A stretch of DNA of 64,000 bases from JBBKWH01 sp037968855 (GCA_037968855.1 JBBKWH010000050.1:19284-83283); one strand, 5' to 3'. Positions 20,405 through 30,592 are shown, counted from the first letter of the stretch. The notes: a model not told the origin generated them from the letters alone. A program made the numbers and translations.

Positions 20405-20821
20405 TCAGGTCGACTTATGCGCCAAGGTATGGGCATGCGCTTCCCAGTTTTGGCCATCAAACGCCACCACATGGTAAGCAGGCCACGGCTGGTCTAAACA
20501 ACGCAGATTAATATCCATACCATTGGGATTAGAGCGCGGTACATAAAACGGCTTAATGCCGCAATGACGGCAGAACAAGTGCCGCGCCACACCTGTGTTA
20601 AAGGTGTACTGCTGCAACGCCGCCTGTCCCTTGATCAAGCGAAAACAACGCTGTGGCACGATTAAATGCAAAAAACCACTCATTCGGCAGATGGAGCAAT
20701 TACAGTCTTCAACCTCAACATGGCTAGCGGCTTGTACCTCAAACCGCACTGCACCGCAATGACAACCACCCTGCCACCATGGCAAAGCGGCGGTTAATGG
20801 CTGCTGAAATAACTGAGTCAC
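20405..20821 (-). CDS. GFA family (CENP-V/GFA domain) zinc protein
   Basis: Small cytosolic protein of the family named after glutathione-dependent formaldehyde-activating enzyme; most members have no confirmed function. Zinc-ligand cysteines are visible in GGCHCGAVRFEV (near residue 19), CNCSICRMSG (near 40) and LFCRHCGIKPFY (near 83), the standard fold pattern. Start is GTG at 20821, supported by GGGAG six bases upstream. Length (138) is normal. It sits alone between the exporter and a membrane protein gene. Confidence 0.88.
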   Translation of the reverse strand: MTQLFQQPLTAALPWWQGGCHCGAVRFEVQAASHVEVEDCNCSICRMSGFLHLIVPQRCFRLIKGQAALQQYTFNTGVARHLFCRHCGIKPFYVPRSNPNGMDINLRCLDQPWPAYHVVAFDGQNWEAHAHTLAHKST

Positions 20822-20860
20822 TGCTTACTCCCGATCCATAAAGCCACGCAGTCAAAGCCA

Positions 20861-21355
20861 TTACTGACTGACATCTTGCGAGACTGAACGCTGTTGCAAA
20901 CGCTGCATCACGGCACGTTGATGACGACGAATCAGCGTTTCGACCGATACAGGCCCACGACGGAAACGTGCAGGCGACTGGCCGCGTAGCACTAAACGAA
21001 CAGCAACCCACAAGGTCAACACATAGCTACTGAGCGCAACAGCCCAAAACAGGCGTAAATCAAATGTAAAAGCTTGATCAAACACCAACCCTACTCGCCG
21101 CCACATCAACGGCCAAATAATCACAAACACCACCGCACCAGCGGCGCGACCATAAATTCGCACCAATGGCAAAGCAAACAATGCCGCGTGTCCCAATGCC
21201 GCAATCAACAGCATCAACCACAATTGCACCGATAACCCTACCTGCATCATCCATGCCTGCAATGGCTCAAGCACCATGGCAAAAACCTGCATACTCAGCC
21301 AAGCCACCAATGGCAATACCAACCACGCCAACCCCACTCGCCACATTCTGCTCAT
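20861..21355 (-). CDS. Small membrane protein of unknown function
   Basis: I do not recognise a family. The start is the ATG at 21355, because GGAGGG lies six bases upstream; an open frame continues further upstream without a ribosome site. The 164 residues contain about four hydrophobic segments (near residues 6-28, 42-65, 70-85 and 103-125) and end in a basic, cytoplasmic-looking tail rich in Arg and Gln (RFRRGPVSVETLIRRHQRAV). Base use matches the neighbours. It is separated from the GFA gene by 39 bases and may share its transcript. Confidence 0.7.
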   Translation of the reverse strand: MSRMWRVGLAWLVLPLVAWLSMQVFAMVLEPLQAWMMQVGLSVQLWLMLLIAALGHAALFALPLVRIYGRAAGAVVFVIIWPLMWRRVGLVFDQAFTFDLRLFWAVALSSYVLTLWVAVRLVLRGQSPARFRRGPVSVETLIRRHQRAVMQRLQQRSVSQDVSQ

Positions 21356-21499
21356 CACACACCCTCCATTGAGATAAACAAGCAGATCCGCTTGCTCGTG
21401 CATACCCATTTACAGCGCAATATTGCCTATTGGTATGTTGAACAAGCGTTACACGGCTACACAGCCTTACAAAATGTCTTAGACAAATGTGCAGATTGA

Positions 21500-22336
21500 T
21501 CAACCAACGGTCTTAATCCGAACCCCATCACGTCCGTGCGCTTTGACCTCGTACATCAAGTCATCCGCGGCACGCACCAACACCTCAACATCATGCGGCG
21601 CATCCATAGCGCAGACCGCACCAATACTGGCAGTCACGCCAGATACCGTAATCTTGGTCGATTCATGCAATCGCCTTAACAGCATGCCCAACACTTGCTC
21701 TGCACCAGAATGATCGGTCGAAGGCAATAAAATTACAAACTCATCACCGCCTAATCGTGCCTTGATATCACTATCACGCAATTGCTCACCGAGTACCAAT
21801 GCCACCTGACGTAGCACTTCATCACCTTGCGCATGGCCCAAGGTATCGTTGACTCGCTTAAAGTGATCCAAATCAATAAAGGCCAAGGTGACAGGCCAAC
21901 CTTTACGACGACAAAGCGACAATATCGCCTGAGACTGCTCAAAAAACGCACGGCTATTGGATAGACCTGTCAACGGATCTAACCGGCTTAACGCTCTTTC
22001 GCGCAACAATGCTGCTCGTAAGCTGGCCACCAACCACGTCACCAAAAAAAACGCCACAAGCTGGGTAAAACCATTAAATATCCAAACCCAAACACTAGAA
22101 TACGCACGCCCACCCAGATACAACGACCCAATCCAGACCAACGTACTCAGCACAGTCAACACCATGGCAATGGATCGACTGGTCCACCATGCGGCAGCCA
22201 TTAAAGGTGCAAAATACAACGGAAAAATTCGTAACTCGACGCCAATCAACCAGTTTAAATAGCCAATCAGCCCTATGCACAGCACGCTGAGTATGACCAC
22301 CACGCGTGGCTGCGTTAACCGCTCAATCCAAGCCAT
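21500..22336 (-). CDS. Membrane-bound diguanylate cyclase
   Basis: Makes cyclic di-GMP. Four or so transmembrane helices fill residues 10-110, followed by a GGDEF domain from about 115 (LSRLDPLTGLSNSRAFFEQ). The active site is intact as ARLGGDEFVILLP, and an allosteric inhibition site RDSD lies exactly five residues before GGDEF, so product feedback is expected. Start ATG at 22336. No recognised sensor domain apart from the membrane part, so its signal is unknown. Confidence 0.92.
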   Translation of the reverse strand: MAWIERLTQPRVVVILSVLCIGLIGYLNWLIGVELRIFPLYFAPLMAAAWWTSRSIAMVLTVLSTLVWIGSLYLGGRAYSSVWVWIFNGFTQLVAFFLVTWLVASLRAALLRERALSRLDPLTGLSNSRAFFEQSQAILSLCRRKGWPVTLAFIDLDHFKRVNDTLGHAQGDEVLRQVALVLGEQLRDSDIKARLGGDEFVILLPSTDHSGAEQVLGMLLRRLHESTKITVSGVTASIGAVCAMDAPHDVEVLVRAADDLMYEVKAHGRDGVRIKTVG

Positions 22337-22529
22337 TCCACAATCATCCTAAGACTTTTGTTGTTTGCGAGCCCATCAAAAGAAAGCCCTTCGTTCGTTT
22401 TAACATGATCGGCGTATGATTGGTGAATCAATACTCTACAACATGTCTCTATAATCCTAGCCTCAAAAGGCATGCCGTCGCCTCGCACTGGCCCAATCCC
22501 TCGCATTAAGCCCACCAAGGACATTCGTT

Positions 22530-23201
22530 TTGCCTGCTCACACGCCCACCGCCTCGTCTGACCTATCCCAACCTCTTGTTCTCATTGGTGGCTCATTTGA
22601 TCCGATTCATCTGGGTCATCTGTGGATGGCGGATCAAGTGCAATACCAGATGCCCAATGCCGATATTCGCTTTTTGCCCACCGCAGGCTCGCCATTTAAA
22701 CCACAACAAAGCAGCATTAAACACCGACTGACTCAACTCAAGCTTGCCCTACGTGACACACCCTATACGATTGAACGCAGTGAGCTATTTCGCACTGCAC
22801 CCACCTACACCATCGACACAATTCGTCTGATCCGGCAGCGTATTGGTTGGTCGCGCCCCATGATCTTTGTGATTGGCCAAGACAGTTTAGAATCGCTACA
22901 CCGATGGAAAGAATATGATCAAATTTTGCACTACACCCATCTTTGGGTGTTTCCGCGTGCCAGTGAATGCAAACCGTTACAAATTTCTGATGAACTGCAT
23001 CACCATCAATCAAACACAGCAAAACCGCTTAAAAATTCGCCGCATGGATTGGTTTACTTGGCCCCTACTGCCCCACCAGCAATCAGTAGTACCCAGATTC
23101 GCCAGCAATTTAGCCATGCACGGTTACTCGTACCGAAGCGGGTTTGGGCGTATAATAAAAAGTCCTTATTGTATGGAAATTCATTTTCACATGAATCTTG
23201 A
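22530..23201 (+). CDS. nadD: Nicotinate-nucleotide adenylyltransferase
   Basis: Forms deamido-NAD from nicotinate mononucleotide and ATP. The nucleotidyltransferase signature GGSFDPIHLGHLWMAD is near residue 20 and the C-terminal ISSTQIRQQF motif near 190 matches the family ISSTxIR. The start is TTG at 22530: AAGGA (22517-22521) lies eight bases upstream and the first ATG is inside the conserved region. It is followed by rsfS with overlap and then rlmH, the frequent nadD-rsfS-rlmH order. The C-terminus extends about ten residues past the usual end. Confidence 0.94.
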   Translation: MPAHTPTASSDLSQPLVLIGGSFDPIHLGHLWMADQVQYQMPNADIRFLPTAGSPFKPQQSSIKHRLTQLKLALRDTPYTIERSELFRTAPTYTIDTIRLIRQRIGWSRPMIFVIGQDSLESLHRWKEYDQILHYTHLWVFPRASECKPLQISDELHHHQSNTAKPLKNSPHGLVYLAPTAPPAISSTQIRQQFSHARLLVPKRVWAYNKKSLLYGNSFSHES

Positions 23202-23625
23202 ACCTTCTACGGGTCGTTCATCTGTATCAAATGCCGGTCTTGGCAGTCGTACTGAACCTGCCAACACGCTAGGCAACACTAACGAAGATATTAACGCTTG
23301 TATCAAAGCGGTTCGTCTGGCACTTGAAGACGTCAAAGCGCAAAACATTGTCGAAATCGATGTGCGCGGCATGACTAACATGGCCGACACCATTATTATT
23401 GCCAGTGGCACCTCCACACGCCACGTCAAAGCCCTTGCCGATAACGTTGCCGAAGAAGCCAAAAAAGCTGGCTTCCGCCCAATCGGTGTTGAAGGCGAAC
23501 GTGACGCCGAGTGGATTTTGGTCGATTTGGGTTATGTGATTGTGCACACCATGCTGCCCACCGCACGTAATTTTTATGACCTCGAAAGCCTGTGGAAACC
23601 TGCCGACCAAGCCAAACAAGCCTAA
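23191..23625 (+). CDS. rsfS: Ribosomal silencing factor RsfS
   Basis: Binds ribosomal protein L14 and blocks subunit joining when nutrients are short. The domain starts near residue 28 and shows IVEIDVRGMTNMADTIIIAS, VKALADNVAEEAKKAG and GERDAEWILVDLGYVIVHTM, all standard. Two ATGs are possible, 23173 and 23191; the second is used (144 residues), overlapping the nadD end by 11 bases; the first about 27 residues are unconserved and Ser/Asn-rich. Confidence 0.93.
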   Translation: MNLEPSTGRSSVSNAGLGSRTEPANTLGNTNEDINACIKAVRLALEDVKAQNIVEIDVRGMTNMADTIIIASGTSTRHVKALADNVAEEAKKAGFRPIGVEGERDAEWILVDLGYVIVHTMLPTARNFYDLESLWKPADQAKQA

Positions 23626-23768
23626 GTCGCACCCGCTTGACTCCATCATATTCAGGCGTTACATCCTAACAACGGGTCGCAGATGCGGCCCGTTTGTTTA
23701 TTTGCTTGCTGTCGCTGGTATTCGACACGGGCATTCATTCATTTTTATTGTTGATCGTGTTGTCGCTT

Positions 23769-24248
23769 ATGAAAGTACGCCTGTTAACCATTGGTCAAAA
23801 AATGCCGGACTGGGTGCAAACGGGCTACGACGATTACGCCCGTCGCCTGCAAGGTATGTTGCCGGTACACACTATTGAGTTGCCAATGGCCCGTCGGGGT
23901 AAATCGGACTCGCCTGCTGACATCGACAAATACTGCCAGCAAGAAGGCCAGACCATTCTGACCGCTCGACAACCACGCGAACGCCTGATTGCGCTTGAAG
24001 TTGGTGGTCGCAATTTATCCACCGAAAAACTGGCCAGCACGCTAGAAGGCTGGATGCAAGAAGGCCAAGACGTCGCATTGGCAATTGGCGGCCCAGATGG
24101 CTTGTCCGATGAGGTGCGCCGTCAAGCCGAATGGCATTGGTCACTGTCCCCGCTCACGCTGCCGCATCCAATGGTGCGGATTATTGTGATTGAGCAGATT
24201 TATCGCGCCATGAGCATCTTAAAAAATCATCCGTATCATCGGGCTTAG
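23769..24248 (+). CDS. rlmH: 23S rRNA (pseudouridine1915-N3)-methyltransferase RlmH
   Basis: SPOUT methyltransferase acting on the fully assembled 70S ribosome. The ATG at 23769 begins MKVRLLTIGQKMPDWV, the conserved N-terminus, giving 159 residues as in E. coli; the frame is open upstream but unconserved. The cofactor knot is visible as LAIGGPDGLSDEV near residue 106 and LSPLTLPHPMVRIIVIEQIYRA near 125-146. It is 143 bases after rsfS. Confidence 0.95.
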   Translation: MKVRLLTIGQKMPDWVQTGYDDYARRLQGMLPVHTIELPMARRGKSDSPADIDKYCQQEGQTILTARQPRERLIALEVGGRNLSTEKLASTLEGWMQEGQDVALAIGGPDGLSDEVRRQAEWHWSLSPLTLPHPMVRIIVIEQIYRAMSILKNHPYHRA

Positions 24249-24421
24249 ATCAGCAACCCTAACCTACTAACCCTAAATTTTTAGCACTGTTGTCTACTTT
24301 GCTAAACAATGTCGCGTCTTGGCTTGGTTAATCTGCACAACACTGCCAACTGTGCCTGATGACTTTATTTCTGACGCGCTTGCCCGCATGATCATCATTC
24401 ACTTTTGAGACCTTGTCCGTC

Positions 24422-25201
24422 ATGACCACTGCCACGCTTCCCGCTTTGTTTATTTCGCACGGTGCGCCGACGCTGGCATTGGATGCAGGTCAAGTCGGCC
24501 CTGCATTACAGCGGCTGGCCAGCAACCTACCCAAGCCACGCGCGATTGTGGTGCTGTCGGCACATTGGGAGAGCCATGCGCTAGAGGTATCAACGGGGAC
24601 GCGACCAGAGACGTGGCACGATTTTCGGGGGTTTCCAGCCGAGCTGTATCAGATCCGTTACCCTGCTGCGGGTGATCCTGCCTTGGCCGACCGTGTGATC
24701 AGTATGCTCAACATGGCCGGTTTGGATACTCATGCCAACGCCATGCGGCCACGTGACCATGGCGTGTGGATGCCGCTACTGCATTTGTATCCAGCCGCTG
24801 ATATTCCAGTGATTCAAATCTCTATTCCAGTCAACTTTAATCCGGCACAGCTCAGCTACATCGGCAAGGTCTTAGCACCGTTGCGCGAAGAGCAAATGCT
24901 GCTGATTGGTTCTGGCAGCATTACCCATAACCTGCGTGAATTAAATTGGCAGCAAGAACAGAACCAAACGCCAGCATGGGCCAGCGAATTTCGCAATTGG
25001 ATCGTGCATATGTTGAGTAACGATGATCAGGCCAGCGTCTTAAACTGGCTACAACTGGCCCCGCATGCGCGGCGTAATCATCCAACTGATGAGCATCTAA
25101 GCCCGCTGTTTTTTGCCATGGGTGCAGGGCCGCGATTCTCGCTGGTGCATAGCAGTTTTAGTATGGGCGCGCTGGGCATGGATATTTATCGCTTTGATTG
25201 A
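24422..25201 (+). CDS. DODA-type extradiol aromatic ring-opening dioxygenase
   Basis: Class III extradiol dioxygenase superfamily (YgiD/DODA). Iron or zinc ligands are probably the His in LFISHGAPT near residue 14, the His in LSAHWESHAL near 48, and the His in SGSITHNLRELN near 172; RDHGVWMPL near 111 is also typical. E. coli YgiD acts on L-DOPA in vitro, but the natural substrate in most bacteria is unknown. ATG at 24422 is used, with an alternative TTG nine bases upstream. Length 259 is normal. Confidence 0.88.
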   Translation: MTTATLPALFISHGAPTLALDAGQVGPALQRLASNLPKPRAIVVLSAHWESHALEVSTGTRPETWHDFRGFPAELYQIRYPAAGDPALADRVISMLNMAGLDTHANAMRPRDHGVWMPLLHLYPAADIPVIQISIPVNFNPAQLSYIGKVLAPLREEQMLLIGSGSITHNLRELNWQQEQNQTPAWASEFRNWIVHMLSNDDQASVLNWLQLAPHARRNHPTDEHLSPLFFAMGAGPRFSLVHSSFSMGALGMDIYRFD

Positions 25202-25302
25202 GCATGCCTTGCCTAGGCTAGCCGATGATGCACCTTGCGTGGGCTTGATCATCTGACCAATCTCGCCCATCATTCCTAGCCATCGCCCCGCCATTGGTCG
25301 TT

Positions 25303-26112
25303 ATGTTCGATTCACGCATCCCTGTTGATCTCATTCCGCTGCTTGATGCAGAACTACCGCAAACCCAATGCGGGTTGTGTGGTCATCCTGCGGGATGCTT
25401 GCCCTATGCAACCGCTATGGTTGAGCAACATGAGCCTGCCAATAAATGCGTCCCCGGCGGTCAGCCGGTCGCAGATCGTTTGGCTCAATTGCTGGGACGT
25501 CCCGCACAAGTAGTCGATCCAAGCGACTGGCCAATTGCTGCTGATGGCCGCCCCCAACGAGTGATCGCGTATATTCGTGAAGACGAATGCATTGGCTGCA
25601 CCAAATGCCTCGATGCTTGTCCGGTTGATGCAATTATTGGCAGTGGCAAGCTGATGCACACTGTGTTGACCCAAGACTGTACCGGCTGCGAGCTGTGTAT
25701 TCCGCCTTGTCCGGTTGATTGTATTGATTTGATTCCAACCACCACACTGCCGAGTGCAATAGAGCAACGGCAGCTTGCCGACCACTTACGCCAACGCTAT
25801 CAAGCCCACATGCTGCGCGATGCTCAGCGCGCCCAAGATCGTCGTGCCAAACGTGCGCCCGTGCTGTCGGCCAAACCTGTCACCGTTGCCAATCATGCCA
25901 CTCTTACGGCAACCAGCATATCCTCTACACCCAATGACCAACCAACTGCCCAAACAGCCAACCAAGATCCGGCCATGATGGTGCAAATGGCCACGCTACG
26001 CAGTCAAATCAGCAAACTACAACGGCAGCTTAAGGCCTATCCAGATGACACCAGCCGCTTGGCACAACTGGCCGAGGCCCAGCAACGTTTGCAAGTCCTG
26101 AGCGAACCGTGA
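25303..26112 (+). CDS. Soluble RnfB-like iron-sulfur protein
   Basis: Resembles the Fe-S part of RnfB, the electron-input subunit of the Rnf membrane complex. It has the N-terminal cysteine cluster [10 protein letters not shown] plus NKCVPGG (4Fe-4S domain, residues about 23-55) and two ferredoxin clusters, [12 protein letters not shown] and [12 protein letters not shown], near 98-140. It lacks the N-terminal transmembrane helix of true RnfB, and no other rnf genes are present in the window. Residues 160-269 are basic, then low-complexity, ending in a coiled-coil-like helix. It sits directly before nth, another 4Fe-4S protein, with ten bases between; stand-alone RnfB-like genes next to nth also occur in Acinetobacter (recollection). 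Confidence 0.85.
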   Translation: MFDSRIPVDLIPLLDAELPQTQCGLCGHPAGCLPYATAMVEQHEPANKCVPGGQPVADRLAQLLGRPAQVVDPSDWPIAADGRPQRVIAYIREDECIGCTKCLDACPVDAIIGSGKLMHTVLTQDCTGCELCIPPCPVDCIDLIPTTTLPSAIEQRQLADHLRQRYQAHMLRDAQRAQDRRAKRAPVLSAKPVTVANHATLTATSISSTPNDQPTAQTANQDPAMMVQMATLRSQISKLQRQLKAYPDDTSRLAQLAEAQQRLQVLSEP

Positions 26113-26122
26113 GATCACCATC

Positions 26123-26785
26123 ATGAGCAAAAGAATGACCGCTGCACAAATCGAAGAATTTTTTGCACGCCTTAAGCATGAGCGCCCAGAGCCACGCACC
26201 GAACTGGCTTATAACTCACCATTTGAGCTGCTTATCGCGGTGATTTTGTCCGCGCAAGCCACAGACGTGAGTGTCAACAAAGCCACCGCCAAGCTCTACC
26301 CGATTGCTAATACACCCGCTGCCATTGCCGCTTTAGGGGTTGATGGGTTAAAGCCCTATATCAAAACCATTGGCTTGTATAACAGCAAAGCTGAAAACGT
26401 GATTAAAACCTGCCACATGTTGCTTGAGCGTCATCAAGGTGAAGTGCCACAAACCAGAGAAGCCTTGCAAGCCCTTGCAGGCGTCGGGCGCAAAACCGCC
26501 AATGTGGTACTCAATACCGCATTTGGCCAACCCACCATGGCGGTTGATACCCATATTTTTAGAGTGAGTAATCGCACTGGTTTAGCACCAGCAAAAACAG
26601 TCGATGCCGTCGAGCAAGTGTTATTAAAGGTCATCCCTAGCCATTATTTGATGGACGCACATCACTGGTTAATTTTGCATGGTCGCTATACCTGCAAGGC
26701 GCGCAACCCACAGTGCGGCGACTGTCTGGTCAGTGATTTATGCCAATGGCCAGATCAAGCCGAACACGCCAATACCACGGCATGA
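26123..26785 (+). CDS. nth: Endonuclease III
   Basis: DNA glycosylase/AP lyase that removes oxidised pyrimidines. The helix-hairpin-helix LAGVGRKTANVVLNTAFG near residue 113 includes the catalytic lysine, the catalytic aspartate lies in MAVDTHIFRVSNR near 137, and the 4Fe-4S cluster cysteines follow C-x6-C-x2-C-x5-C from CKARNPQCGDCLVSDLC near 190. Length 220 is normal. Start ATG 26123, with MSKRMTAAQ aligned to the family start. Confidence 0.97.
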   Translation: MSKRMTAAQIEEFFARLKHERPEPRTELAYNSPFELLIAVILSAQATDVSVNKATAKLYPIANTPAAIAALGVDGLKPYIKTIGLYNSKAENVIKTCHMLLERHQGEVPQTREALQALAGVGRKTANVVLNTAFGQPTMAVDTHIFRVSNRTGLAPAKTVDAVEQVLLKVIPSHYLMDAHHWLILHGRYTCKARNPQCGDCLVSDLCQWPDQAEHANTTA

Positions 26786-26798
26786 CGCTAGACAGGTT

Positions 26799-28082
26799 TT
26801 AGTGCTTGCTCGGTTTGGCCGACTGCACAGGCGGCAAATCCATCGCCTCGGCCGAGACCGGTACGACAGCAGCGGCATTCGGATCGCTAAGCAAAAATGT
26901 CATCCGACGATTACGAAACCGTCCTTGTGAGGTACTATTATCTGCAACGGGCTGGCTTTGGCCACGACCCATCGCATTGAGCTGTTTGGCCAAAACACCT
27001 TGCTCGACCCAGTAGGCTTTGATCGCATCGGCACGACGTTGTGATAAATCAAGATTATAAGCTACCGATCCCATGTTGTCGGTATAGCCCACAATATCCA
27101 AATGCACCTCTGGTTGATCCTTCAGCCATAAGGCCATCCGATTCAAAATCGGTTTATTGGCTTCTGGAATAATCGCTTGATCAAAGGCAAAGTTAATCAC
27201 CTGTGTGTTGAGCACACGCAACATGTCAATCGGACGGCGATCACCGTCAGGCAGGGTTTCTAATAAGCGATTGGCCAGCGCCAAACTGCGCTGTGTTTCA
27301 GTAGACTCATCAATCTCGGGTAAGGCCGACAGGGTAAAGGACTGTCCAACCAACTCCCGCAAGGCCACTTGAATCTGCTCTGCATCACGTGGTGTTGCTG
27401 CATTCACGGTCAAAGCACCATTTGGGCCAATCACGGTGTCTTCGGACAACCAATCATCATTGTTTAATGCCAACAATACATTGGGCCGGTTTTTGATGAC
27501 TTGCAACAACAATCTAAAGGTATCCAAATCAATCAACTGGGTGTTGTAAGCCGGATCAATCAGCCATTGGCATTGCGACGACATCGGTGTTAATGCCGCA
27601 TCAATGTACTCAACCAAAATACGCCGCGTGGTTTGATTGCCCACTGCACCAGAACAACCGACCAACACGCCTTGCTCATCCGTCACCAGATTTAACTGCG
27701 CGGGATACACTACATCATGCGTTACCGGATGAACCATCGGCGACTCTATGGGTTGCGCCACCGTTGGCAATGCATGTGCCTGCTCTCTAGGTTGTGTTTG
27801 GGCAGGTCTATCCGCTGTCTTGGCATACCATGCCACGCTGCCTGCAATCACCACAATCACCACCAAAAAACGCAACAGGCTACTGCGTGCACGACCCGTT
27901 TGCTGTGCTAAACCATGCAAAGGCATCACAGGACGAGGTACAGCGGATAATAACGGCGATTTGGGGACAATCACGGACGCGGGCTCCATTTGCTTGTTGT
28001 ATAGCGGCATCGGGTATGAGGGGTCGACCAGACACAACTCAACACCATCACGCCTATACTGCGTGATTGGCTTAAACAGCAT
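26799..28082 (-). CDS. OmpA-family C-terminal domain protein, inner-membrane anchored
   Basis: One transmembrane helix near residues 69-86 (LLRFLVVIVVIAGSVAWYA) separates a cytoplasmic N-terminus with a proline-rich stretch from a periplasmic region. The last 120 residues form an OmpA-like peptidoglycan-binding domain (LDIVGYTDNMGSVAYNLDLS, then SQRRADAIKAYWVEQGV and NRRMTFLL). The middle (about 115-300) is unrecognised, with one possible disulfide pair. It resembles cell-envelope proteins that tether the inner membrane to peptidoglycan; the precise role is unknown. ATG 28082 has a poor ribosome site. Confidence 0.82.
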   Translation of the reverse strand: MLFKPITQYRRDGVELCLVDPSYPMPLYNKQMEPASVIVPKSPLLSAVPRPVMPLHGLAQQTGRARSSLLRFLVVIVVIAGSVAWYAKTADRPAQTQPREQAHALPTVAQPIESPMVHPVTHDVVYPAQLNLVTDEQGVLVGCSGAVGNQTTRRILVEYIDAALTPMSSQCQWLIDPAYNTQLIDLDTFRLLLQVIKNRPNVLLALNNDDWLSEDTVIGPNGALTVNAATPRDAEQIQVALRELVGQSFTLSALPEIDESTETQRSLALANRLLETLPDGDRRPIDMLRVLNTQVINFAFDQAIIPEANKPILNRMALWLKDQPEVHLDIVGYTDNMGSVAYNLDLSQRRADAIKAYWVEQGVLAKQLNAMGRGQSQPVADNSTSQGRFRNRRMTFLLSDPNAAAVVPVSAEAMDLPPVQSAKPSKH

Positions 28083-28151
28083 TATGGATTTTAAGAGAAA
28101 TATCTAGTCACAATTACTGACCAATTTGTATTTTCATTGCTCTGGTTGTTC

Positions 28152-28184
28152 AAAAACTCAGGCATCGTGTATCCAATGCCTGAG
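28152..28184 (-). terminator. Rho-independent terminator downstream of the GH26 gene
   Basis: Read on the minus strand, CTCAGGCAT (28176-28184) pairs perfectly with ATGCCTGAG (28157-28165) across a 10-base loop and is followed by TTTTT (28152-28156). It lies about 100 bases past the stop of the GH26 gene. Confidence 0.8.
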
Positions 28185-28283
28185 CGATCATCAATTGTAC
28201 TGACAATGTCATGACAATCCTACTGCCTGACGGCATACATGCCTCATGTGCACGACTGACGCACGCCTCACTATTCCTTGCAC

Positions 28284-29654
28284 TTACTGACCTGCCACGA
28301 CCGTGGAGGTAATCAAATCCAAACTTTGCTGCAACCGCGCAGCCCTTGCATGTGCAGGCAATGCCAACAGACCCGCACGCTCTTGCGCCAACACGCTGTG
28401 TCCCACTTGAACAGGCAAGCGGGCCAACACAGGCACTCGCTCACTGCGACACGCCAATGCCGCAGACGATGTAGATGAGACCGAATTCGTTGACCATTGA
28501 TCCCATTGATCATTGAGCCATGCCAACCACGAGGTGGATTGCGGTTGACTCATCCGACGCAACTGACGCTGTACACGGCGTTGATGTGGACTGACCCACG
28601 CAGTCATGCCTGTACTTAACGGGGTAAATTGACCACTGTAAATTTGCTGTGACATCACCTGACGATACGCATCCATGCCGGTATTGGCTTGGCCATTTTG
28701 CGCTGTTGAGTTGAGCGACCAACTGAGCTCTTTGTTGATGTTGAACCAACTCACCGCCTGAATTGCTGGATAATCGCTGGGAATACGGCCATACATATCA
28801 GCAACCCAAGCAGACTTGCTCTCGTTGGCATCGCTATTGTTGCCATTTTGGCCATAGCTACTACGTGGCGTATCCGAAGGCTCAGCCGATGCCACCTCTG
28901 CCAATAAGACTGGCTTGTTGACAAAGTTGGTCACCAACTTGACGTAGGGCACGCTAAAGGTTTCATCAAAGCTTTTCCAACGGCTAAAGCTGTAGTTACT
29001 GCCCCAGTTATAGCCATCTAGTCCTGTCCAATCGACCACATCATCACCGGGATAGTAACGGGTCACATCGTTGTAGCTATCGACATCAACATTATTGGCA
29101 CACCAGACCCACTCAACATTGCTGACGCCTGCGGCTGCAAAGCGTGCATGCACATAGCGCCATGCTGCACGTAGCCCATTAGGATCATTGCCCCACGGAT
29201 ACCAATTGCCATTAAACTCGTGTGCAAAGCGTAACAACACGGTTGGTGTCTGGTTGCTCGGATATTTGCCCTGCCAGCTTTTAAGACCAGCAATCCATGT
29301 GTCTAGATAGCTGTCCCACTCACCTGCGGTAATTTCGCCCAATAGATTGACCCGTCGTGCGCTGATCACCGGCATTAAGGTGATCATCGGCGTGGCTTGC
29401 TGTGACACGATATTGCTGGCTTGATATTTCAGTTGATTGGACCATGTGTAGTCAAAACTGGTAAACAGGTTGACCACGGCAAGACCGGTATTACCATCTT
29501 GTTTAAACTCGCTGATTCGAGTGGTATTCCAGCCATCGCCGGGGATATACGCACCGGTCATGGGTGCGGCTAACAGCGGCCCACTGGCAAACAAGCACAG
29601 CAGACTGCTTGCCCAAATGGACTGATACGCAACAGATTGAACCTTCCCGTTCAT
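28284..29654 (-). CDS. Secreted glycoside hydrolase family 26 protein (beta-mannanase-like)
   Basis: Predicted secreted glycanase, probably acting on beta-mannan or a related beta-1,4/1,3-glycan. Residues 1-30 form a signal peptide ending LLCLFASGPLLAA. The catalytic domain spans about 35-330: the acid/base Glu146 is in LRFAHEFNGNWYPWG and the nucleophile Glu253 in PVLLAEVASAE, with GLDGYNWG near 211 between them. The start is the ATG at 29654, seven bases after AGGAG. The last 110 residues have no recognised domain, are Gln/Arg/Ala/Leu-rich and end in an odd hydrophobic-basic tail. No polysaccharide utilisation genes are adjacent. Confidence 0.85.
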   Translation of the reverse strand: MNGKVQSVAYQSIWASSLLCLFASGPLLAAPMTGAYIPGDGWNTTRISEFKQDGNTGLAVVNLFTSFDYTWSNQLKYQASNIVSQQATPMITLMPVISARRVNLLGEITAGEWDSYLDTWIAGLKSWQGKYPSNQTPTVLLRFAHEFNGNWYPWGNDPNGLRAAWRYVHARFAAAGVSNVEWVWCANNVDVDSYNDVTRYYPGDDVVDWTGLDGYNWGSNYSFSRWKSFDETFSVPYVKLVTNFVNKPVLLAEVASAEPSDTPRSSYGQNGNNSDANESKSAWVADMYGRIPSDYPAIQAVSWFNINKELSWSLNSTAQNGQANTGMDAYRQVMSQQIYSGQFTPLSTGMTAWVSPHQRRVQRQLRRMSQPQSTSWLAWLNDQWDQWSTNSVSSTSSAALACRSERVPVLARLPVQVGHSVLAQERAGLLALPAHARAARLQQSLDLITSTVVAGQ

Positions 29655-29823
29655 GATGTCACTCCTCATGGCATTATTGTTCGATCTGGCCAGTTGACTG
29701 ACCATAAATAGACTGTAGACCGATGTGAGATAAAGGCCAGTAAAAAGTGATCAAATACTCAACAAAATAAAAAATAAAGCAGTTTACTTCACCTATCAAA
29801 CAGCCATTAAAGCTAAAATAAAC

Positions 29824-29847
29824 AAAACCCCCGCCTAAGCGAGGGTC
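29824..29847 (-). terminator. Rho-independent terminator of adk
   Basis: On the minus strand ACCCTCGC, TTAG, GCGGGGGT forms a stem with one T-G wobble, followed by TTTTG and further Ts. It lies about 35 bases past the adk stop. Confidence 0.72.
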
Positions 29848-29878
29848 AGTCTGTCAGCAACAGGTCAATCAGATCGGA

Positions 29879-30544
<666 letters not shown>

Positions 30545-30592
30545 TCAAAAAAACAAAAGTCAAAAACCAAAATTTGATTCAAAATTGCTGCC

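Noticed and set aside
25354..25785. Antisense open frame of 143 codons in the RnfB-like gene
   Set aside because: It mirrors the cysteine-rich coding strand; the plus-strand protein has three complete Fe-S motifs.
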